Positions 19,820-32,549 of a stretch of 64,000 bases of DNA are shown here, one piece after another. Within the stretch, counting starts at the first letter, position 1. Each line of letters begins with the position of its first letter. The stretch comes from Muricea muricata. Taxonomy: Eukaryota; Cnidaria; Anthozoa; Malacalcyonacea; Plexauridae. A program made the position numbers and the translations under genes. Location of the stretch: contig OY979717.1 in assembly GCA_963855995.1 (NCBI GenBank), forward strand, positions 44,963,544-45,027,543. The letters run 5' to 3'. The notes beneath the pieces were generated by a model. That model was not told the origin of the DNA. It did not search any database and saw only the letters and a list, made by a program, of their open reading frames with translations.

Positions 19820-20141
19820 ATGAACCCTGTTGAAACCGAGTTTTACGAGGTATTAAACTCTGGCTGTCCTGACAAGATGTTCTTCAAGTACTACCTAAAA
19901 GAAGCAAATGACCGGCTGAATGGGATAGGTAAAAAAGAACGGAAGAAATTAAATACTGAATTCGAAAAAGAAATTAATCAAATTAAGGGGATGGGTGGAA
20001 AAGAACCCTACTTGATTATAGAAATGGATAAGAAAGAATGCGCAAGGAAATTATTAAAAACATACCAAAAAAAAATACTATGAAAATCTTATAAGCTTTT
20101 TAAAGGACCGGTATAAATACGAAGTGAAAGACGAACTCTAA
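19820..20141 (+). pseudogene. Charged helical Polinton protein, frameshifted at A9 tract
   Basis: ATG 19820 (MNPVETEFYEVLNSGCPDKM) follows TATATATTAATAAAG, the recurrent start motif. The protein is Lys/Glu-rich (GKKERKKLNTEFEKEINQIK). The frame is broken at an A9 run near 20069-20077 and continues with NLISFLKDRYKYEVKDEL to TAA at 20139-20141. The next frame (ISNNCTQIKNEDGEC) begins with no ATG and overlaps this end, so both could be one gene with a further frameshift. No domain recognised in this part. Confidence 0.4.
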
Positions 20142-21425
20142 TTAGCAATAATTGTACACAAATTAAAAATGAAGATGGAGAATGTTTAAGTTGTGGGTAC
20201 AACCTTTGTTGGGGTGATAAAAAATACATCCACCCAGACCAGTATAAAAATTGTGACCACTCGTATAAAATCTATACCTTTATGGGACAAAAATGTGGGG
20301 ATTGCGGCCTCCAGTTTAAATCTCCGCATGCTAAATGTGAGCATCGACGGAAAAAAAGGGTTATGGACTTTTATTGTTGTGCCGACAGCGAATTCCGTTT
20401 TGTAGATGGTGATCCTAAATCCATAAACCCTAAACAATACGAGGATTACGACCATTCGCTTATGGGAATATTTAATTACCTAAATGTTTGTTTAGGTGCG
20501 GGTTCATTGAAGAGTATAGGGAAAAAATAGTATCGAACAAATGTGTTCACAAACGATTTGAAGTAATTGATGGTTCTATTTTTTGTCCCTATTGTGGACT
20601 TGGGGACCCAATTACTTTCCCACCAAGTTGGTACTGGGAAACACAAACCTTAAAACAAAAGGTAAAACGGAGCTATACACTCTTCAAACCATGTGCACGC
20701 AGAAAACCCCGCAAACCCAGCGAACCTGAGGAATACGAGCAGAATTACGGTGATAACCCAGATAACGACGAACCTAAACCCGTTAAAAAACGAAGAAGAA
20801 ACCCTCCAAAAGGTGATAAACCTGAGGAAGGTGATGAACCTGAGGAAGGTGATGAATCTGAGAAAGGTGATGAACCTGAGGAAGGTGATGAATCTGAGGA
20901 AGTTGATGAATCTGAGGAAGGTGATGAATCTGAGGAAGGTGATGAATCTGAGGAAGGTGATGAATCTGAGGAAGGTGATGAATCTGAGGAAGGCGAGCAG
21001 GATTACGGTGATAATTCAGATGATGACGAACCTGAACCTCCCTACAAACCTAAACCCGTTAAAAAACGAAGAAGAAAAAATAACAACCCTCCAAAAGGTG
21101 ATGGGCCCCTAAATGAGTACTCAAATGTAAGCGACCTAAGAAAAGAAGCAGCACACCGCGGAGTCAAATACATTTCAAGAATGTCTAAAGAAAAACTCTG
21201 CGAAGCATTAGGTATTGAAATTTCTGGTAAAAGTGCACCCTTAAAAATATTAATACAGGTGAAGAACAAAAATTTGAAACAATACAAGAAATATCAAACA
21301 AGTTTAATATTTGTAAATCCACGGTAGAATACTATATGGATGACAAAATCACGATAAACGGAAACACGTTTTTGTTATTTAAATATAAAAATGATCATTG
21401 TCAAGCCGAGAATCTTGAAAGTTAA
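20142..21425 (+). pseudogene. Zinc-ribbon, acidic-repeat, SAP-like and HTH protein of the Polinton, frameshifted
   Basis: Domains in order: Cys pairs ECLSCGYNLC and QKCGDCGLQF with CEH and YCC (20182-20390); after a frame change near 20490, CVHKRFEVIDGSIFCPYCGL (zinc ribbon, 20542-20600); an acidic run of (EEGDES)n; two KPVKKRRR basic clusters, possible nuclear localisation signals; an SAP/HeH-like helix pair (NVSDLRKEAAHRGVKY, then SKEKLCEALGI). After another frame change near 21240 comes EEQKFETIQEISNKFNICKS, resembling the C-terminal HTH of intron-encoded endonucleases (NUMOD/IENR type). It probably binds DNA. At least two frameshifts lie at or near A-rich runs. A gene-regulatory or DNA-processing role is inference. 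Confidence 0.55.
20818..20998 (+). repeat. 18-bp tandem repeat encoding EEGDES/EEGDEP
   Basis: About ten copies of GAGGAAGGTGATGAATCT, encoding an acidic hexapeptide repeat inside the zinc-ribbon protein. Minor changes (AAAGGT, GTTGAT) appear in single copies. Confidence 0.9.
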
Positions 21426-21576
21426 ATTTTCGGACGGGACATCGACGTACTACGCGAGCCTTACAAAGAGGGTGGAAGCAATTAAGTCTTACTCGGTTGA
21501 AGACCTTGGGAAAATTGAAGACATGAAGCTAATATGGCCAGGAGAACCACCCGACCCCATCCAGGCAGATTGGTAA
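21391..21576 (+). CDS. Small Polinton protein, 61 aa
   Basis: MIIVKPRILKVKFSDGTSTY ... PPDPIQADW, ending at TAA 21574-21576. It overlaps the end of the zinc-ribbon gene by 35 bases in another frame. Intact. It is followed at once by a strong terminator-like hairpin. It is the last recognisable Polinton gene to the right. No domain recognised. Confidence 0.4.
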   Translation: MIIVKPRILKVKFSDGTSTYYASLTKRVEAIKSYSVEDLGKIEDMKLIWPGEPPDPIQADW

Positions 21577-21614
21577 TTCCGATATTTTTTAAAATATCGG
21601 AATTCTTTTTTTTT
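21575..21614 (+). terminator. Perfect hairpin followed by a T tract
   Basis: AATTCCGATATTTT (21575-21588) and its exact complement AAAATATCGGAATT (21591-21604) with a 2-base loop, then C and nine T. The arm starts inside the stop codon of the preceding gene. It looks like an intrinsic terminator, unusual for an animal nuclear gene but plausible for a virus-like element. Confidence 0.5.
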
Positions 21615-22809
21615 GCTGCGGTGGCCGGGTTGGATTTTGGGGATGCGCTTATTGGAGTTACGCCAGAACCGGCAACCCTATACTACTAATCTATCAGTCC
21701 TTTTATTATCCTCGTTTTGCTCGTTTGACTCCATATATAGCCGTATTTATTATAACTACACCCTATATATATTCTTATATTTGTATTATAATTTAAAGAT
21801 TTACAGTAAATTAAAGTTTTTTAAAAATACTTTGCAATACAAACAGTGCAAAATACAAATTTGTCATGAACTCATCATCGGTAATTAACTGACTCTCGTC
21901 ATTAGTCATTCAATTTTGAATTTGTCAATCACATTTCGCTGTTTATGATAGTCCGACATGTTTTTGAGATCATTGAGGATGAACAACCCTTTTTATCATT
22001 TTTTCTCATGCATCAAACCCACTTTACACTTCACTACGTTTGCATTTACTCACTGTGTAAATAGCCGGGTGGAATTAGAAACCATCACCCCGGGTGTAAG
22101 CCACTGACTCGGGGATTGCATTCAAAAATAATAAAAAAATTGGAAAGAATGTACATAATTAATTTTTTCATGTCCCGCGACACCCTCTAGAATGCGTCGT
22201 ATATTAAATTGCGTTAGCTCGGCACGTTGCAAATTGTATCTTCGTTTTAAACGACACTTCAACGCGTGTACTTGGGAATGAGAATTTAATGAAGTTTTTG
22301 CTTCGTATGATTTTCATATGATTATTTGATTATTTTCCAGAAGCAGACGTTTATGCACCATTTAATTGGGATTAGTTTATAGTGCTCAGACATTCAAATT
22401 ATTACAACAGGATAACTTCTATGGTGTCAGTTTCTGTGACAATCTAACCGGGGTGTCTCAATAAAAGAAAACGATTGCATTTACCAATTGCTTAAATTTG
22501 AATGGCTCAGCACAAAGTTAAGTCAATCTTTCCAGAATAAAATGCGAAAAGCCGCCTTGAAGACATCATGCAAAGTGCTTTGTTATCTATTTTCAACAAT
22601 AGGTTATTTTAGTCGTTCAGATACCATGTAGTTCATGCAAGGTCATTCAGTATATATTCTTGTTCAAACTTGCCTCTTGACGTATATGTTGTGCAACTTC
22701 CGGGCAAATAAACTTGCAAAAGTAATCAAAAATCTGTTATTTGAATAAAGCCAGGAGAAAACATGACCCTGCATATTGCCTGATAAAACAGATTGAATGG
22801 TGTGAAATA
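21615..22809. other. Polinton right flank, repeat copy and upstream region of the SRCR/EGF gene
   Basis: No gene seen. 21925-22118 resembles the repeat at 5985-6092 plus 8819-8880 (ATGATAGTCCG(A/C)CAT, GAGATCA(T/G)TGAGGATGA, AATTAGAAACC, the CCCCGGGTGTAAG hairpin). I could not place the Polinton's own terminal inverted repeat. 22.2-22.8 kb is AT-rich and presumably holds the promoter of the gene starting at 22810; no convincing core element is visible. Confidence 0.4.
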
Positions 22810-22873
22810 ATGACGCTGAAGACCTTAATTATATTCTGTGGTATATTTTTACCCATTTTCACAAAGGCACAAA
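22810..22873 (+). CDS. Signal-peptide exon of secreted SRCR/EGF gene 1
   Basis: ATG at 22810 encodes MTLKTLIIFCGIFLPIFTKA, a classic signal peptide: a charged start, a hydrophobic core and a small residue before the predicted cleavage. The exon is 64 bases, ending in phase 1 at a GTAAGTAA donor. It splices in frame to the SRCR exon at 28968. The paralogous exon at 58882-58945 has the same length, phase and sequence pattern. The product should be secreted or on the cell surface, since SRCR and EGF domains are extracellular. Confidence 0.8.
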
Positions 22874-24048
22874 GTAAGTAATCTGATTCAATCATTCAAT
22901 TCTTTAATTGTATCCATGTATAAAGTATGTATCAAAAAGGGGAGTAATATTATTATAATTAGTATATATCATATGATTTTTTAATATAAAACGATTTGTG
23001 GAGGAAAGCTAAGGTAATCACAAAAGTAAAATATATATATTTTCAAGAAATTTCGTCATTTCAGATACCCCAACTTTTTTTCCCGTTGCGTATATATGTC
23101 TGAAGTTGCTTAATATTACTATTTGAGTTCGCAAAAAAGGCATGCAAGAATAACCGTGAGCCACATATTGGCTCGCTTTTTTAATACAGTCATATTTTTT
23201 TCAAAATTAATTGAACCATATACTGGAATTGGCACTTATGATCATGTTCACCAGGTAAAAGCAGAGCATTAAACTGATACACGGCCATATATCGCATGCT
23301 GTGAGCGAAAAAGATTTGGCATTTTTTTCCAAATTTTCTTCGCCGATCTTAGTTATAACATGTTCGAGCAAGATTTTTGTTTCAGTGCAACCAGTGGCCC
23401 AGATTTTGTCCATGAGTAGGTGCTGATAGCTCAAAGCAAGGCTGGATACGAACAGAAAAGCTCCAGCAGCGAGCTGACTCTATAATCACCGTCAAAATAC
23501 GGACAGTAGGCAATCTATAGTGCAAAATAATAGCGAAGACCATACATAAGACTCGATATGTAATATATAATCAACCCTGAATTTACCGAGAAATTTGACA
23601 GGAAAGTTCCCTTTCGGATGTTTATGACCGTATCATAACGACAAAGATATCGCGTTAATTTATTTTGTGTTTTGCTTATTAGTTCTCAATCAAATTTGAG
23701 AAATAATTATATATCTTCCCTGGTTAAGGCTAAAAGTGAGCCTTAGTATTCAAGTTTTATAGTTGTAGGAGTTTTAATCAGCCGATATATATATGGTGCT
23801 TCTTTTTATGTGCATCAGTGCGTATATGTTAAAATGATAATATTATTATGGCCTTATGCTCAATCTTAGCTAGCTGCTACGTATGCGCTATAACTTCTAA
23901 TGGTAAAAAATTTCAATGGTAAAATCAGTAGCTTCTTTATAAAATGAGTAATTATTGCTCTTAGTGTAAGATTAGTGTATTTAAGTTAACCAACGATTAT
24001 TTACTTTCAAAATAAAATGGGATAAAAATAGATGATTAGTCGAAAGGC

Positions 24049-24634
24049 ATGGTGGAAAGACGGAGTGTGGAGTACGCGGAGTGCGAAATGTATCTTTAAA
24101 GTGTTTCTTTAGATTTTATTTGGAGCGATTTTTAAAAAGTGTATGTTTTTTTAGGGGATCCACTTGCAACACTTTTTTTTAGTTTCTAATGCAATCAAGC
24201 TATAGTTTTAGTATGTTGTTATGGCAGCTTCCCTGATTTAAAAAATACATTGTTGATTGTTATTGTTGCTATGGTTACCAAAATGGAGCATCTTCTCTGC
24301 TTAAATTTTAGCAATTTTTTATGCATGATTTCGAGAGAAATATTAATAACAGACACTTGGAACAACATTTTGTTGATTACCGTGTATGGTGTGAAACACA
24401 GGCTAAGTAAATTGGTTCTTTTTCAAATCCTACCCACTGCTCTGCCTTTATGTTGCAGTAATGCTGGTTGCTGATCAATACATTTTCTGGCTTTAGATCT
24501 GGATGCGCTATATCTTTATGATGCCCCCATAAAGTGGAAAATACGGAGTCTGTTTCAAATCACCGCCAAGTATGAAGAAATATTTTAAAGACAGACTCCG
24601 CATTCCGTACTCCGCACTCCGTCTTTTCCCCCAT
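24049..24634. mobile_element. ~590 bp non-autonomous TIR element
   Basis: Left end TGGAAAGACGGAGTGTGGAG and right end ACTCCGCACTCCGTCTTTTC form an inverted repeat that extends inward for about 50 bp with mismatches (CTTTAAAGTGTTTC against GAAATATTTTAAAG). The target duplication is unclear. Confidence 0.6.
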
Positions 24635-25387
24635 ACACTGTGAAATGAGTCCTGCAATATTCCTTATTATTTTTTCAAAAGCAATATCCGCTTGCATTTC
24701 CTTTATTGATAAATCGTTTTGATCACAACCTATGAGTAATAATAAATGAACATTTACTGCAATACCTAAACAATCTTTTGTTCTTTACTCTTGTAAAGGT
24801 CAGCGTAATGAAAGGTGAATTTAGGTAAATCAGTTTTTGTTAATGTACTTATGAGCAGGATGTTACAACCATTTCGCAATAGTATATGCGGTAATTTAAT
24901 CTGACGCCGATAACCAAAACAGACAGGTTATATATTCATTTGCTGTTTAAAGGTGTATGCAATGAAAAATTCGACATCCGGTTTTTTGCATTTTCTGAGA
25001 ATTTAGCAGCATTTCCACTTTGTGGCTATTTTATAAATTAGGCTTAATTAAAATTAGTTGACATTGCACAACATTATGTGACGTTTGTTACAATTTAGAT
25101 ATCAGCAAATATTTAGTATATGTAATATGTTGCAATTATTATTAATTGCACTATATTCCTGTATTCTAATTGGTTAAAAGCCTACAGATAATTATGCGTA
25201 TTTCGACGCAGACAAAATAGATCTCTTATCTGTCAAGGTCAAATTTTGAACTTGAGAAATAAATGTCGTATTTGTCATGTCCATACGGTCCCCGTGTATT
25301 TCGGTGTAAGAAATTTGTCTTTATAGTTTTTGTCTGTTTTAATTTGTATTCGCATCGCCGATTTTTCTTGGGGAATAAATAACAAAA

Positions 25388-25502
25388 GAATTATTGAATT
25401 CGGCTTTCGCAGGGTATCAGAATTATTCAGACTTCGGTCAGCGATAGCGCCGAACTCGTTTGAATAATTCTGAGTATCCTGCTCCGCCTCATCCAATAAT
25501 TC
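25388..25502. repeat. ~115 bp foldback (imperfect hairpin) repeat
   Basis: GAATTATTGAATTCGGCTTT ... CAGAATTATTCAGACTTCGG pairs with the inverse of CGAACTCGTTTGAATAATTC ... CTCATCCAATAATTC, with a short central GCGATAGCG. It resembles a small palindromic MITE. Confidence 0.6.
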
Positions 25503-28500
25503 ATGATTATCATGTACATTATATGACATACGTTATATGGTGCAGTTACTAATTAGTTGTATGACATTATATGTATTGTTATAATATTCATGCAAATATT
25601 ATTTATTATTTGCATTTTGAAATATACCACACCAAAAATATAGCTAATAAATTCAATACAAGGTGCAACATCAGCAGTGTAATATTTCCCAGAAGACAGA
25701 AGCGACACAATACAAATTAAAACAACTACTGCACAGCACACAGGTACATCACTCACCAACAACACACATATTATGTGACATTATTTAATCTGTCTTTGGC
25801 CAAGAGTTTAAAGTGTGCAAGATAGCAATTATAAGCCTGAAATCATCACAAAACTTTTTTTGTCTTAAACTTGGATCACCGCATGTACTCGTAAGCCCGA
25901 TAGCTCAGCAAATGAAGTGGTATTAGATTTGGTGTGAGACTAATGTGAATAATGCTGTGTAATATTTAGTAAGGGGTTAGGGGAATTACCTAGGGGAGTA
26001 TTTTAAAAACATTTTTTATGACTATAATACCAATTTTGCTTTGTTGCAATTTGCATGAATGGTGTTCGAGGGTTTTTGAAGTTTTTTTTTTTGCCATATT
26101 CGTATTTTTGTTTTACAGGATTAGTAAGATATATCATTACAGTGCGAATAACATCAAGTACCTCGCATTTCAGTGTGAATTATACAGCAACTCATGGTTG
26201 GTGAGAACAGGATTGAACAAGGTTTTGATTGCCACACTATTCTAGGCTGTTAACAATATCAAACAATGTTGTTGATCTTGAATTGGGTGTAACAATAATG
26301 AATAATTTTGTTGAAAAGCCAGACCAATATGGGCAGCAAAGCATTATTCAATGCTGTTCTCATCAACTCTGAACGGTTGCTCATTTTTTGCTGTGCAAAC
26401 CAAGTACCCAGTAAAATTCAAGATGGTGATGTTCGCACGAACGATAATTCAACGCACTTTCTCGATTATTTGTTGTTCTTTGAAAGCGACAACAACTATA
26501 TATATTCTTTTTGTGCAATACTTTTTACGTCCTGGAAGTTTCATGTAGTTCCCGAGAGTAGCCTACGGACTTGAACGATAATCGTGTTGAGCGTACGCCT
26601 AGGATTCTTTTCATCGTGTTGGAAGTTTCTGTCTCAATTTTCTCCGTTGGGCAATAATGTGCTTTTTTCTAATGGTAATGACTTAAAATCGATTTCAGGT
26701 CACTTTTTAAAACACATCCCAAGTTTGTTATGATATTACAAATTCCTAATTGCATTACGAAATTCAAAATGTTGAGTGCAAACTTTCAAAGCCAGATTCA
26801 CTAGTTCATAAAATCGCATAGTTAACAGAAGGGATTTTTTGGAAACTTACTAGAATTACAATGCAAGTCATTATCTGTTTGTTTTGTTTTGTACTGGTTT
26901 ATGCAGAAATTAGGTTCTTCATTGTCACGTGCGTATTGTATTCTCACTTGACCAAACAATGACAACGCTTTAGATACGGTAGCCATTAGCCGTTAGGATT
27001 TAGCAAAAACGCAATACACACGAAAAGAAGAAGGACTAAATTTTCCCTTATAGTTTACCCCACATAGATGAGTCATATGATGATGCTAATGATTTTACAT
27101 GTTCTCGTAACAATAATGAAAATAAGGAACTGAAGTGTCAAACTAAAGTACTGAATTAAAATACCTAAGCATATTTTCGGGCATCGAAGTTTCTGCAAGT
27201 CATTTTTTTTAATATTCTAAATTTTGCAATGTAATTATGAATGATAAAAAAAAGACGATTCCGAACTGTGCTTTGAAATCGAAATCGAATCGATGGTCCT
27301 GATTTATATGCATACTATACTGCTTTCAAAGTTTTGTATTGTGTAAGCAAGCAGCCAAATTTAGATCAAGTTATAATATACCAACAATAGCACGATCAAA
27401 CAAACACAAATTGTATATGAAATCCACCCTGGATTAGGACTATAAAGGATACCCCAGTTCAGATTTGATGTCAAGTATGAAAATAGAATGTATATATTAT
27501 TTAATTTATTACATGTATTGCAGTGAATTGAATTAACTATATTTTACAGACATAGATCTGCCTCAATTAAAATCTCAAAGATAGGCCTTAAAAATTATTT
27601 CATTGATACTCTGCCACAATTGCTGTTGTTACATTTACAATGCCCCTCCCATCCAGTCAGAGATGCGGGGAGGAATTTTCAGTTGTGGGGCCATATACTT
27701 AAAGACATATTGAACGTACTACGCACATACTATCTATAATAGATTTTCCTTTGGGCTCAAAATTTTTTGAAACTTCTGCAGATGTTATAATTAAACATAT
27801 AAAAACCCCATGGCTATATTATATATTTAGCCTATTTCCTGTACCAGAAATTGTTGCCTTCATCTATTACTAACCACATCTGCATTTTACTGACTAAAAA
27901 ACGTTAGTTTTTCTGTCCATTACTGACTAAAGCGCACTCTTTGAACAAAATTTTAACAAAGAAAAAAGCACTTTGCCTCAGAAGAGAGGGCATTTTGTGT
28001 TAACCGATAATTTGGAACACCCCCTCCTCCCCCGTTTCTGCGCTCTTCTGCCCCCAAATTTATAAAGGACCAAGGTGTATTTCATGTAGAATTTGTGAAG
28101 AAATCTTATGTGTGATTGTGGTATCGTTGGCACATTAACTTCATAACGCGTTGGCAGCCATTTTGTTTCTTTGTTATTTTAGTTGACCTCATGGTTGATC
28201 CCACAGATTGGTGGTTAACCCCCACTTGACTACTTGAGTAAAGTAATGCTCGTCAAAACTCAAAACAGTCAAACCAACGTGATTGGAAACCCAATAATTT
28301 AGCATTATTTGATTACGATATACAGTAGAGTACGTTTATATAAATACGATCCAAACTGACTCAAAACTAAAAATAATTTTATAATTATAGTGGAATAGCT
28401 CTTTCCTTGCAGCTAAAGACAGAATTCAAATCATAACCTTGTAGCGAATGAAATAATGCAGTCGCCATTATTAAAATCGCCATTTTGAAAAAGTGCATCA

Positions 28501-28545
28501 TTTATAAAAAACCATCGGCCGTGAAAATGATGTTTTATTAGTCGT

Positions 28546-28690
28546 CTGCACTCATCTGTAACTCGTCTGTACTCGTCTGTTACTCTTCTGTAATCATCTG
28601 CTACTCGTCTGTAGTCGTTCGTTACTCGACTGAGTCGTTTGTTACTCGTTTGTAGTCGTCTCTTTCAGGTCTGTAGTCGACTATTACGGG
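28546..28690 (+). repeat. Degenerate TACTCGTCTG tandem repeat
   Basis: About a dozen loose copies of (T/G)(T/A)ACTCGTCTG and TCGTCTGTAG, ending in GTCGACTATTACGGG. It lies about 280 bp before the SRCR exon. Confidence 0.6.
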
Positions 28691-28967
28691 TAGTTATAAA
28701 ATAGATCGAACGCTCAAGTTACGCCTCGACATACGAGCATGCTCACATAAAATGGTATACGTCACTATAAACCGAGTTAACGTTCTGAAAAGAGCATTTT
28801 GTCTGCAGATCGATCAAGGAGCCGAGGACTTTTAAAAACACATTTTGGACTAGGCAGTATACTGACTGTATTAAATTTTGTTTTTCGTTACTTAACGTGC
28901 TTCGAATGTTTTGCTTACAGTGTTTGGGATGTCATTCTGTTGTAATTTTCTTCTTGTTTTTTTTCAG

Positions 28968-29288
28968 ATAATGCGATTAGATTAAAAGGGCCTTTGAGCG
29001 CAAACGGTACTGGTCGGGTAGAAATTTACTACAATGGGTCATGGGGGACCATCTGTGACGATTATTGGGATATGAATGACGCCAAGGTTGTATGCCGTCA
29101 ACTTGGTTATTTTCAAGCCGTTAGATATCTTACTGGAAGTCAGGTTCCTGATGGTTCTGATCCAATATGGTTAGATAATGTTCATTGTGCAGGAAGCGAG
29201 CAGTATCTGGCCAGTTGTAGGCATCGCGGATGGGGGAGACATAATTGTGCGCATTATGAGGATGCTGGAGTTGAATGCTCCTCAACAG
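28968..29288 (+). CDS. SRCR domain exon 1 of gene 1
   Basis: A 321-base exon (acceptor TTTTTTTTCAG, donor GTAGCAAT), phase 1 at both ends, encoding one scavenger receptor cysteine-rich domain. Hallmarks: [65 protein letters not shown]. Six cysteines as in group A SRCR domains, although here encoded by one exon, a layout more typical of group B. SRCR proteins bind microbial or modified self ligands and polyanions. Two N-x-T/S sites are visible (NGT, NGS). It joins the signal peptide directly. Confidence 0.92.
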
Positions 29289-32540
<3,252 letters not shown>

Positions 32541-32549
32541 ATATGTAGG

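Larger units (their letters stand above)
22874..28967. other. 6.1 kb intron 1 of SRCR/EGF gene 1
   Basis: No exon recognised. Contains a ~590 bp TIR element (24049-24634), a foldback (25388-25502) and a 9-10 bp degenerate tandem repeat (28546-28690). The rest is AT-rich sequence without clear structure. Short open frames here have no coding character. Confidence 0.5.

Noticed and set aside
20818..20998. 18-bp repeats considered as a possible CRISPR array
   Set aside because: Units are contiguous without spacers and encode an acidic hexapeptide in frame; plain coding minisatellite.
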